From positions 186,001-250,000 of the forward strand of contig CBDCSZ010000008.1 of NCBI GenBank assembly GCA_965221935.1: DNA of 64,000 nt. Direction: 5' to 3'. Under the pieces are notes generated by a model. That model did no database searches. It was not told the DNA's origin and saw only the letters and a program-made list of their open reading frames with translations. Shown piece after piece: positions 37,530 to 46,470 of this stretch; within the stretch, counting starts at the first letter, position 1, and every line of letters begins with the position of its first letter. This DNA is from JAPOXR01 sp965221935 (GTDB lineage Bacteria; Pseudomonadota; Alphaproteobacteria; Rhodobacterales; Rhodobacteraceae). The translations under genes were made by a program, and so were the position numbers.

Positions 37530-39036
37530 TCAGAGCTGAAGGATTGATCCGGCGGGCATGCCCGCCGGATCAGGACGCGCTGAATCGGCGAGCGACCGCA
37601 TCGGGCTGTCGGCGAAGCGCGTCTTCCACTCGCGCGGCGTCAGCTCGCGGACCCGGCTCATGGGATGGACGGCCACGCGCTGCAGGACATCGACGAGCCA
37701 CACATACGGGTCGACGCCGTGCAGGGCGCAGGTGAACAGCAGGCTCTGGATTGACGCGATCCGCGCGGCGCCGTCCTCGGTCCAGGCGAACAGCCGGTTC
37801 TTCCGTCCGCAGGCGATCGGCCGCACGCCGCGCTCCAGATGGTTGGTGTCGATCGGCACGTCCGGGTCGGAGAGAAAGATCTCCAGCTCAGCCCGGCGCG
37901 AGCCGGCGTAATTGAGCGCCTTCAGGAACGGATCCTTCGGCAGGCGCTCCACAGCCGTCTCGGCCGCGTGCCATTCCCAGAACGCCGCCATCGCCGGAAC
38001 GCTCATCCCGCGCCGCGCCGCGAGCTTCTCCGCCCCCTCCAGACCCTGTTCCGCGATCCGGCGCTCGGTTTTATACAGCTCCCAGATCAGCTCCAGGGCC
38101 TTCGCCGCCGCCGGATCGCTCTCCAGGCGCGCCTCGAAGTTCCGCCGCGTGTGCGCCCAGCAGCCCGCGCGCGACGGCCTCCCCGCGGGCGGCGGCGTAT
38201 TTTTCGTAAGCCTGGTATCCGTCGCTCAGCAGAACGCCGCTGAACTCCCCGAGAATCTCCGGCACGCGCCGGTGCGCCCGGTCCGGCGCGTAGTGGAACA
38301 CAAGCTCGCTGCGGTCACCGAACACCGGCCAGAGCTTTGCGCTCCGCATCTTTCCGGGGCCGGTCCGGCCGGCCCGTATCGCGGTCTCGTCCATGGCGAT
38401 CACGCGGCTCTCGAGAATGGATTCCCACTGCGCGCCGCGCACCGGCTCCAGAAGATCGATGGCCCGCCCGGTCCAGTTGGTCAGCGTCTGCCGCGCCAGC
38501 GTCACCCCGGCCGCCTTCATCCGCTGATGCTGCCGGTGCAGCGGCAGATGCCACACGAACTTGTCGGTCAGCAGCCCCGCGAGGACGCTCACATCGGCGC
38601 AGCTGCGCTCCAGAACCGCCGGCGGCGGATCCGCCGGCAGGAACCTGCCGGTTCCCCGCCGCTTGCAGCGCGGGCGTGACGATCCGCAGGATCTCATAGC
38701 TCGCCGGCCGCTGGACCAGACGGTTCACAACATGCTCGCCGACCTGCTCCAGCTCCCCGTCAGAAAACTCCTCCGCCGCGCCGGAGGCGGCGCCGGCGGA
38801 TCCTCAGCCGCGTCATCCGCGGGCCCGAAATCAATGCCGGCGGCCTCGAACAGGCTTGTCTGCGGCAGCGGAAGACCGCCGATCCGCTTCTCGGACCTGC
38901 GGCCGAACACGTTCCGCTTGAACCAGCCGAGCTGCAGCCGGAGATCCGCGATCTCCCGCCTCGCCTCGGCCAGGGCGGCGAGGGCCTCCTCCAGCGTCGC
39001 TGGAGCCGGATCGGGCTGTGCGGCGGCGGTCTGCAT
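37530..39036 (-). pseudogene. IS66 TnpC transposase, copy 1, degenerate
   Basis: Four open pieces must be joined. The C-terminal piece (37530-38006) holds FLSDPDVPIDTNHLERGVRP and the catalytic end. The middle piece (38071-38697) holds LAGLLTDKFVWHLPLHRQHQRM and MDETAIRAG. Relative to copy 2 there is a 2-bp loss near 38168, a deletion of about 107 bp near 38785 and another near 38957. It also shares with copy 2 the frameshift near 38660. Confidence 0.8.
37546..37571. terminator. Hairpin between convergent IS66 tnpB and tnpC (copy 1)
   Basis: A perfect 26-bp palindrome with arms GATCCGGCGGGCA lies just past the tnpB stop and within the last codons of the oppositely oriented tnpC. It could end both transcripts. 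The same sequence is at 44139-44164 in copy 2. Confidence 0.4.
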
Positions 39037-39227
39037 GGGTTCGGAACTGTCTCCGGAATGCTGTCTCCAATGCCCGGAAGACTACAGGATTGCGCCGCAT
39101 ATTGCAAGCTAATTGTTTGTTTTTATTAGAATATATGAACTTTTTTCACCGCCGGGCGGGCGGCCGGACAGCGAAACGGCGGTGCCCGGAAACTCAGCCG
39201 AAACCGCCGACGCCCTTGTTTGGCCGT

Positions 39228-39549
39228 ATGTGGACGCCCCCCTGAGCGCAACCGGGAATCTCGGCAATGCAGGAAGCCTGCGTCGGGCGCTGTCGTATGT
39301 CCGGCCTCTGAGATGCGGCTCTTGCGGCCGCGGGCCCGCATGGTGTTCGCGGACCGGATCCAAATCGGTTACCCGGGCTCGGAGCCCTGCGGCTAAAACT
39401 GGTTTTTCCGGCCCCGTCTGTCCGACTCTTGCCCCTGCGCTGTCCTTCGCTCCCGGCGCACAGTCCGGAGGCCGCCCGCCCGGTCACCCGGGCCCCGGCC
39501 CCGAATTCTCTCCTTCCTCAGTTTCCTCTTTTTTCTTTCCAAGCAGCCG
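39228..39549. other. Non-coding stretch downstream of the IS110 transposase
   Basis: About 320 bp between the broken IS66 end and the IS110 stop. It is GC-rich, with no frame matching a family, and probably includes the IS110 right end. In IS1111-type members the guide (bridge) RNA is encoded in such a segment; this was not tested. Confidence 0.4.
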
Positions 39550-42279
39550 TCACGCCGCCCTTGGCCGCCAGACTTCGTTTTTCACCGAAAGCGCCCACAC
39601 GGTCCGGGCCATCCTGTTCGCCAGGGCGACCGCGGCCACCTTGAACGGCTTCTCCTCAATCATCCTCCGCAGCCATGGGTCCGCAATCTCCTCCCGGCCT
39701 CTCTGATGACGCAGCACGGCGACCGCCCCCTGAACCAGCAGGCTCCTGATGTCGCGCTGCCCCATCTTCGTGATCCGCCCGAGCCTCTGCCGGCCGGCGG
39801 TCGAATGCTGACGCGGGGTCAGGCCCGTCCAGGCGGCGAAGTCCCTGCCGCTGCGGAAGCTCCCCATCGGCGGCGCGAACGCGTGCACCGCCATCGCGCT
39901 GATCGGCCCGACCCCGGGGATTGTCATCAGGTTCCGGATGTCCTCCCGCTCCCGCGAGCGGCGCTTTATCTCGCGGTCCAGCTCCGCGATCCGCCCGTTC
40001 AGCGCGTCGATCTGGCCAAACAGCATCTCCGCGGACTGCTGAACCAGCTCCGGAACCCCTTCGGCGGCCTTCTCCAGCTCGGCTCTCAGAGCCTCCACAT
40101 TGGCCACGCCGCGGGCCGACACCAGGCCGAACTCCGCCAGATGGCCGCGCAGCGCGTTCACGGTCTGCGTGCGCTGCCGCACGAAAAGAGCGCGGGTCCG
40201 GAACAGCATCGCGTCGGCCTGGGCCGCTTCCGGCTTCACCGCCACGAACCGCATGCTCGGCCGCTGCGCCGCCTCCACGATCGCCGCCGCGTCGTTCGCG
40301 TCGCTCTTCTGCCGCTTGACGAACGGCTTCACATACACCGGCGGGATCAGCCTGCACTCATGGCCGAGCCCAATGATCCGCCGGCCCCAGTGGCGGGCGC
40401 CGCCGCAGGCCTCCATCACAACCAGGCACGGCGGCAGATCCTCCAGAAACGGCAGGAACGTCGGGTAGGACACTGGCGCGCGCACCATAGGTCACGTTTC
40501 CAGCGTCCCCCCTAAAATTCCGGACTTCCGGTTTTCCCGGGTCCGGCTTCAAGCGTCAGGCACCCCCGCAGGAGTTCGTTACGGTGCCTTCCGCGACATC
40601 CGCCACGCTCAAGGCTGACCCAGCCATACCCGTGGCATCATCCCGCGTTTACGCCGCCCTTCGGCTCGACAGCGCCACCCCTTTCAACCGGGGTGGTATC
40701 CTCGGTCGGCGCCGGGCTCTGAGTCCCGGCATGACCTGCCGTCTTCGCCACCTGAGCCCAGAGGCCCTCGCTCCGGACGGGTTGTGTTATTCCGTCCATC
40801 ACCGCTTAATCGGCCTCATCCGCCAGTCAGGAGGACTCCGCGTCCTTTCCCGTACTTCGGTTATGGACACGGTCCTTGACATTCGAGGGTCACAACATCC
40901 TGTCTGTCCTCCTCACCTTCCGGACTTTCACCACTGAACCCTCCGGGATTGCCGCCACCTGTACGCCGGGCGGTCCGGTGCGTGCATCTCAGTTCTTCCG
41001 CACCGGCACTGGCCATCGGGCAGAGCGGAGACCCTTGGCATCCTCCAATACCCCCGCAAGTCGGATTCCATGCGGGGAGCGTTTTTTCGACGCTTCATAC
41101 GGACGTTCGCTTTCGCTGCGGCCCTCCCGGTTGTTCGCCTCCCTGTCCGACCGGACCAGAGGGACATCGTCCTCCCAGCCCACAGAGGCTTTTACGTCCC
41201 CGCTTCCGGACGCCGGGTCACCCCGACACCCGTGGGGATATGACTACGACGCCAAACTGAGAATTGCGCCGGCGGGACTTCCACCCGCAAGTTCAGCAGC
41301 TAGTCTCGCTGCACGTCGGGTAGGACACTGGCGCGCGCACCATAGGTCACGTTTCCAGCGTCCCCCCTAAAATTCCGGACTTCCGGTTTTCCCGGGTCCG
41401 GCTTCAAGCGTCAGGCACCCCCGCAGGAGTTCGTTACGGTGCCTTCCGCGACATCCGCCACGCTCAAGGCTGACCCAGCCATACCCGTGGCATCATCCCG
41501 CGTTTACGCCGCCCTTCGGCTCGACAGCGCCACCCCTTTCAACCGGGGTGGTATCCTCGGTCGGCGCCGGGCTCTGAGTCCCGGCATGACCTGCCGTCTT
41601 CGCCACCTGAGCCCAGAGGCCCTCGCTCCGGACGGGTTGTGTTATTCCGTCCATCACCGCTTAATCGGCCTCATCCGCCAGTCAGGAGGACTCCGCGTCC
41701 TTTCCCGTACTTCGGTTATGGACACGGTCCTTGACATTCGAGGGTCACAACATCCTGTCTGTCCTCCTCACCTTCCGGACTTTCACCACTGAACCCTCCG
41801 GGATTGCCGCCACCTGTACGCCGGGCGATCCGGTGCGTGCATCTCAGTTCTTCCGCACCGGCACTGGCCATCGGGCAGAGCGGAAACCCTTGGCATCCTC
41901 CAATACCCCCGCAAGTCGGATTCCATGCGGGGAGCGTTTTTTCGACGCTTCATACGGACGTTCGCTTTCGCTGCGGCCCTCCCGGTTGTTCGCCTCCCTG
42001 TCCGACCGGACCAGAGGGACATCGTCCTCCCAGCCCACAGAGGCTTTTACGTCCCCGCTTCCGGACGCCGGGTCACCCCGACACCCGTGGGGATATGACT
42101 ACGACGCCAAACTGAGAATTGCGCCGGCGGGACTTCCACCCGCAAGTTCAGCAGCTAGTCTCGCTGCACCCGCTCCGCCCCAGCTTCTTCACAAAAACCG
42201 GCCTGCCGCAGGCCGTCGATCCGTGCAATTGAAAAACCCTCTTTGAAATGTCGACACCGACTATGCTAACCTTCTCCAT
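39550..42279 (-). CDS. IS110-family transposase split by two group II introns
   Basis: Exon 1 (42279-42170, 110 nt) starts MEKVSIVGVDISKRVFQLHG with the first Asp of the DEDD site. Exon 2 (40459-39550, 910 nt) starts FLPFLEDLPPCLVVMEACGGARHWGR, includes KSDANDAAAIVEAA with another acid, and ends in the Tnp_IS110 C-terminal domain (LMTIPGVGPISAMAVHAF). The spliced length is 1020 nt, exactly 340 codons, and the frame continues across the join (LGRSGFLPFLE). The size is normal for the family. The gene would work only if both introns splice out. Confidence 0.82.
40460..41314 (-). other. ORF-less group II intron, distal copy
   Basis: 855 nt on the minus strand. The 5' end GTGCAGCGAGACTAG resembles the GUGYG start, followed by GCGGGTGGAAGTCCCGC, a typical domain I hairpin. 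Near the 3' end (40514-40551) is a domain V-like hairpin starting GAAGCCGGAC and closing GTCCGGAA, with an AGC near its base and a GAAA loop, then a domain VI-like stem. It ends CCTACCCGAC. There is no reverse-transcriptase gene. It immediately follows the proximal copy. Confidence 0.75.
41315..42169 (-). other. ORF-less group II intron, proximal copy
   Basis: 855 nt, nearly identical to the distal copy (two base differences seen, near 41826 and 41883). The 5' end directly follows IS110 exon 1 (GGGCGGAGCGG) and the 3' end abuts the 5' end of the next copy with no exon in between. The domain V-like hairpin is at 41369-41406. Mobility would need a maturase acting in trans. Confidence 0.75.
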
Positions 42280-42661
42280 GGACGTCTCCTCTCTGTTTTA
42301 ACGCGCAGCTCGTCTGGCGTTTTCTCTGGCGCACTGTGACGCCGTTTGGAGGGGGCGTCCACTCCATCGGTTACGCAACGCGGGCAGCCTTCAAGGCGAC
42401 AGCGCCCGGCCTCCGCCGCGTCAATCCGCGTCAGAAAGGTCCAGATACGGGCACAGGAAAGAATGGAACCGGAAAAGAAATCGTGTAACATTGGCCTCGT
42501 TTCAGATGATTTGAGCGTCACCGAGACAAAGCCCCTCGATCGACTTCTTGCAAGGAAATTGAGGGGCACCAGACCCCGAACATCAAATAATCCGGGCAAA
42601 AACGCCCGGAAACACATCAGTCTTCCTGAATACGTTCACCTTCGCCGCGCTCACCGCGACC
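42280..42661. other. Upstream region of the IS110 transposase, bridge-RNA candidate
   Basis: 382 bp without a convincing gene. In IS110-group elements the left end upstream of the transposase encodes the bridge RNA that pairs with target and donor DNA. The position fits, but I did not fold the sequence or locate the element end. Confidence 0.35.
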
Positions 42662-43177
42662 GTGAGTGCATGCAGGACCGCGCACTATGAAAACACAGTT
42701 CCCTGGGACGACCAGGGCTCGCGCCTGCTCACCGTCGCCAACTACGAGCGCTACACCGAGCTGATGGACGGGTTCCGCGAGCGCGCCCGCTTCATCGAGG
42801 ACTACGACGACAACATCGACCAGGCCCGGCTCGATCTGGGGAAGCTCTTCCGCATCGAGGACTATCCGTCCAAGGAGGCGCTCCAGGGCAAGTTCTCGAT
42901 CCGCTACCGCATCACCCCGGTCCAGGACGCCGAGCAGTTCATGGCGAAGCTCGCGACCGACGATGTGGACCGGGTCAAGCGCGACATCGAGCAGCAGATC
43001 GAGGAGCGCCTGCACGATGCCGTGGGCGATCTCTACCGGCGCTTCGGCGAGGCGGTCGAGCGGGTCTCGGAACGGTTGCAGGAGGACGAGAACGGCAAGC
43101 CGCTGGTGTTCCGCGACTCGATGATCTCGAACATCCAGGACCTCGTCGACGTCGTCCCGCGTCTCAACCGCCGATAA
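42662..43177 (+). CDS. Conserved ICE/plasmid-type protein, possibly N-terminally truncated (DUF3150-like)
   Basis: The protein has 171 residues. Pattern: YENTVPWDDQGSRLLTVANYERYTEL, then helices (FRERARFIEDYDDNIDQARLDLGKLFRIEDYPS), and a charged tail (IEQQIEERLHDAVGDLYRRFGEAVERVSERLQ). This resembles the protein often found between MoxR and VWA genes in integrative elements. The start lies just after IS110-linked sequence, and the last codons overlap the winged-helix remnant on the other strand, so both ends may be recombinant. Confidence 0.5.
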   Translation: MSACRTAHYENTVPWDDQGSRLLTVANYERYTELMDGFRERARFIEDYDDNIDQARLDLGKLFRIEDYPSKEALQGKFSIRYRITPVQDAEQFMAKLATDDVDRVKRDIEQQIEERLHDAVGDLYRRFGEAVERVSERLQEDENGKPLVFRDSMISNIQDLVDVVPRLNRR

Positions 43178-43496
43178 ACCGAACACCCTTACGCGGCAGC
43201 GTGCGGATCAGGAGCTGTTGCCGGCCGTCGTCGCCGATCGCCTTGCGGGCAGCGTTGATGCGGCTGGTCAGGGTCGATTCGGATACGATCCGTCCACCCC
43301 ATACCGCCTCGAGCAAATCGTCCTTGCTGACCACATGGCCGCGGTTTTCGACAAGATGAACCAGCAGGTCGAACACCTGCGGCTGCAGCGTAACCGGCCA
43401 AACAAGGGCGTCGGCGGTTTCTGTTGAGCCCCGGCTTTGATTTCCGGATTCTCCGAACGCGCGCGAGAGGCGCGCGTTCAGCAAGGAGAATCGGAC

Positions 43497-43778
43497 ATGG
43501 ACAGAGATCAGACGGCGGGCCCGCCGGCGCCGGTGAGGCGCAGCGCAGAGGACTGGCGCGCTCTGGTGGGCGAGTTCGAGGCCAGCGGGGAGACGCTGAG
43601 GGCCTGGTGCGCCGGCCGCGGGTTTTCGCCGAAGACGCTTTCGAACTGGCGGATCCGGCTCAGAGGCGATGGGCCGGAGCCGGCGTTTGTGGCGGTTCCG
43701 GATTCCGTTCCGCCGGCGGCCATTGAGGTCGAGCTTGATCTCGGCGGCGGGGCCGTTCTCCGCCTGAGGCGGGCGTGA
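43497..43778 (+). CDS. IS66 TnpA, copy 2
   Basis: The protein has 93 residues, with ATG after GGAGAATCGGAC. The HTH-like SGETLRAWCAGRGFSPKTLSNWR is typical of IS66 OrfA. The stop overlaps the tnpB start (ATGA). Needed for IS66 transposition, probably as an end-binding accessory. Confidence 0.85.
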   Translation: MDRDQTAGPPAPVRRSAEDWRALVGEFEASGETLRAWCAGRGFSPKTLSNWRIRLRGDGPEPAFVAVPDSVPPAAIEVELDLGGGAVLRLRRA

Positions 43779-44122
43779 TCGCGGGCCGGCCGGCGGGCGG
43801 CATCTGGCTGGCGACGGCCCCGGCCGACATGCGGATGTCCTTCGACGGCCTCTCGGCGCTGGTGCGGACGCGGCTCGGGCGCGATCCGGTTTCGGGGGCG
43901 TGGTACGTGTTCATCAACCGGCGCCGCACGATGATGAAGGTTCTGGCCTTCGACAGCGGCGGATACTGGATCTGGAGCAAGCGTCTGGAGCGCGGGCTGT
44001 TCGCCCGCGCCGCCGCGGCCGGGCCGGCGGAGCCGCTGTCGCCGTTCGGGCTGCTGGCGCTGATCGAGGGCATTGACGTCCTGGCCGCGCGGCGGCGGGT
44101 CCGCCTCCGCCGGGCCGCCTGA
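43775..44122 (+). CDS. IS66 TnpB (IS66 Orf2-like), copy 2
   Basis: The protein has 115 residues with the IS66 Orf2 signature: GGIWLATAPADMRMSFDGLSALV, DPVSGAWYVFINRRRTMMKVLAFDSGGYW. Full length. Its stop codon (TGATCA) is shared in palindrome with the stop of the convergent tnpC. Confidence 0.88.
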   Translation: MIAGRPAGGIWLATAPADMRMSFDGLSALVRTRLGRDPVSGAWYVFINRRRTMMKVLAFDSGGYWIWSKRLERGLFARAAAAGPAEPLSPFGLLALIEGIDVLAARRRVRLRRAA

Positions 44123-45773
44123 TCAGAGCTGAAGGATTGATCCGGCGGGCATGCCCGCCGGATCAGGACGCGCTGAATCGGCGAGCGACCGCATCGGGCT
44201 GTCGGCGAAGCGCGTCTTCCACTCGCGCGGCGTCAGCTCGCGGACCCGGCTCATGGGATGGACGGCCACGCGCTGCAGGACATCGACGAGCCACACATAC
44301 GGGTCGACGCCGTGCAGGGCGCAGGTGAACAGCAGGCTCTGGATTGACGCGATCCGCGCGGCGCCGTCCTCGGTCCAGGCGAACAGCCGGTTCTTCCGTC
44401 CGCAGGCGATCGGCCGCACACCGCGCTCCAGATGGTTGGTGTCGATCGGCACGTCCGGGTCGGAGAGAAAGATCTCCAGCTCAGCCCGGCGCGAGCCGGC
44501 GTAATTGAGCGCTTTCAGGAACGGATCCTTCGGCAGGCGCTCCACAGCCGTCTCGGCCGCGTGCCATTCCCAGAACGCCGCCATCGCCGGAACGCTCATC
44601 CCGCGCCGCGCCGCGAGCTTCTCCGCCCCCTCCAGACCCTGTTCCGCGATCCGGCGCTCGGTTTTATACAGCTCCCAGATCAGCTCCAGGGCCTTCGCCG
44701 CCGCCGGATCGCTCTCCAGGCGCGCCTCGAAGTTCCGCCGCGTGTGCGCCCAGCAGCCCGCGCGCGCGACGGCCTCCCCGCGGGCGGCGGCGTATTTTTC
44801 GTAAGCCTGGTATCCGTCGCTCAGCAGAACGCCGCTGAACTCCCCGAGAATCTCCGGCACGCGCCGGTGCGCCCGGTCCGGCGCGTAGTGGAACACAAGC
44901 TCGCTGCGGTCACCGAACACCGGCCAGAGCTTTGCGCTCCGCATCTTTCCGGGGCCGGTCCGGCCGGCCCGCACCGCGGTCTCGTCCATGGCGATCACGC
45001 GGCTCTCGAGAATGGATTCCCACTGCGCGCCGCGCACCGGCTCCAGAAGATCGATGGCCCGCCCGGTCCAGTTGGTCAGCGTCTGCCGCGCCAGCGTCAC
45101 CCCGGCCGCCTTCATCCGCTGATGCTGCCGGTGCAGCGGCAGATGCCACACGAACTTGTCGGTCAGCAGCCCCGCGAGGACGCTCACATCGGCGCAGCTG
45201 CGCTCCAGAACCGCCGGCGGCGGATCCGCCGGCAGGAACCTGCCGGTTCCCCGCCGCTTGCAGCGCGGGCGTGACGATCCGCAGGATCTCATAGCTCGCC
45301 GGCCGCTGGACCAGACGGTTCACAACATGCTCGCCGACCTGCTCCAGCTCCCCGTCAGAAAACTCCTCCGCCGCTCTGGGGCGCATCCGCACGGTGCGCA
45401 CCGGAACGTCGGCGCCGAACCGGATTCCGGCCTCGTTCACCGCGTTGGCGCGCCGCTTCGGACCGCGCCGGCGCCGCCGCGCCGGAGGCGGCGCCGGCGG
45501 ATCCTCAGCCGCGTCATCATCCGCCGCGTCATCCGCGGGCCCGAAATCAATGCCGGCGGCCTCGAACAGGCTTGTCTGCGGCAGCGGAAGACCGCCGATC
45601 CGCTTCTCGGACCTGCGGCCGAACACGTTCCGCTTGAACCAGCCGAGCTGCAGCCGGAGATCCGCGATCTCACCGTGTGCGGCCGCCAGCGCCGCTTTCG
45701 CCTCGGCCAGGGCGGCGAGGGCATCCTCCAGCGTCGCTGGAGCCGGATCGGGCTGTGCGGCGGCGGTCTGCAT
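44123..45773 (-). pseudogene. IS66 TnpC transposase, copy 2, in two frames
   Basis: The N-terminal frame (from 45773) has the coiled-coil start (LEDALAALAEAKAALAAAHG), LQLGWFKRNVFGRRSEK and a zinc-finger-like region to YEILRIVTPALQ. The second frame carries KRRGTGRFLPADPPPAVLERSCADV through the DDE domain (VIAMDETAVRAG) to the stop. The shift is near 45265. Otherwise it is complete. TnpC is normally co-directional with tnpA and tnpB; here it is convergent. Whether the shift is programmed or inactivating is unknown; the identical shift occurs in copy 1. Confidence 0.8.
44139..44164. terminator. Hairpin between convergent IS66 tnpB and tnpC (copy 2)
   Basis: Same 26-bp perfect palindrome as at 37546-37571, 16 bp past the tnpB stop. 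Confidence 0.4.
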
Positions 45774-46207
45774 GGGTTCGGAACTGTCTCCGGAATGCTG
45801 TCTCCAATGCCTGGAAGACTACAGGATTGCGCCGCATATTGCAAGCTAATTGTTTGTTTTTATTAGAATATATGAACTTTTTTCACCGCCGGGCGGGCGG
45901 GCGGACAGCGAAACGGCGGCGCCCGGAAACTCAGCCGAAACCGCCGACGCCCTTGTTTGGCCGGTTACGCTGCAGCGGGGTCAGGCCGGCACCTTGCCAG
46001 AGCTCTCGCCGATCGGTGTCGAGGGTGTAGGGCCCGAAACGGTAGATCAATTGTCTGCCTGTCGCCTGTCGCCGGCCAGCGCCGGCCTCGCGGACGAATT
46101 CTCAAGGGATTGTCGTCGGCAAATCAAGCTCCCGTCAAAGTCTTTTGGCCGCTTCCGCACCATGATCCTTTTTCACGCGGATGCCAATTCTTGATCACGG
46201 GAAACGG

Positions 46208-46439
46208 ATGGAGAACACCATGATGGCAGGACAGCAGCCGATGCGACGGCTGCCGGATGGCTCGATCGACACCGCATATTACTGCAATCGCGGGCGCCAT
46301 CTTCTTGCCGAAGCGGTGGGGAGCATGCTCGGACCCCGACCCGTCGGCTCGCCGCCGCAATCGTGGCCGCGACGATCCTGACGATCGCCGTGCTGGCGCC
46401 CGGTTTGCCGCCCGGAACCGCGGCTGCCACGACACCGTG
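46208..46439 (+). pseudogene. Small membrane protein gene, frameshifted
   Basis: From ATG 46208 the product reads RRLPDGSIDTAYYCNRGRHL, then loses its frame near 46325. Another frame continues with a hydrophobic stretch LAAAIVAATILTIAVLAPG and a stop at 46439. It is divergent from the winged-helix gene. Family unknown. Confidence 0.4.
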
Positions 46440-46470
46440 AGCCGCGCAAGCCGGATCACGACGCCATGCC

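Larger units (their letters stand above)
30216..39227 (+). mobile_element. IS66-family element, copy 1, interrupted and degenerate
   Basis: The left end GTAACCGGCCAAACAAGGGC equals that of copy 2. The right end is recognisable up to CTTGTTTGGCCG at 39227 but lacks the final GTTAC. A serine-recombinase element (30726-37327) splits tnpB. tnpA has a deletion of about 25 bp and tnpC has several deletions. No target duplication can be seen because the right end is lost. Confidence 0.85.
43390..45968 (+). mobile_element. IS66-family element, copy 2, complete
   Basis: 2579 bp with inverted ends GTAACCGGCCAAACAAGGGC and its complement. The 8-bp target duplication GCTGCAGC flanks it at 43382-43389 and 45969-45976, the size known for IS66. 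It holds tnpA and tnpB on the plus strand and tnpC on the minus strand. Confidence 0.92.
43164..46050 (-). pseudogene. Winged-helix (OmpR/CadC-type) regulator, interrupted by IS66
   Basis: The 5' part (46050-45977) reads IYRFGPYTLDTDRRELWQG from a probable TTG start. The 3' part (43389-43164) reads LQPQVFDLLVHLVENRGHVVSKDDLLEAVWGG to KGVRFIGG and a stop. Removing IS66 and one GCTGCAGC joins them in frame. Only the DNA-binding domain remains; family members usually carry a large C-terminal sensor or TPR part, lost by fusion to the 42662 gene region before the IS insertion. Confidence 0.8.

Noticed and set aside
40584..41370. Open frames inside the repeated 855-bp units, such as 117 and 164 residues on the plus strand
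   Set aside because: They lie antisense to the group II intron RNA and are repeated identically in both units; such frames are common misannotations in structured RNA.
40460..42169. CRISPR array
   Set aside because: The repeat unit is 855 bp in two copies without spacers; no short regularly spaced repeats were seen anywhere in the window.
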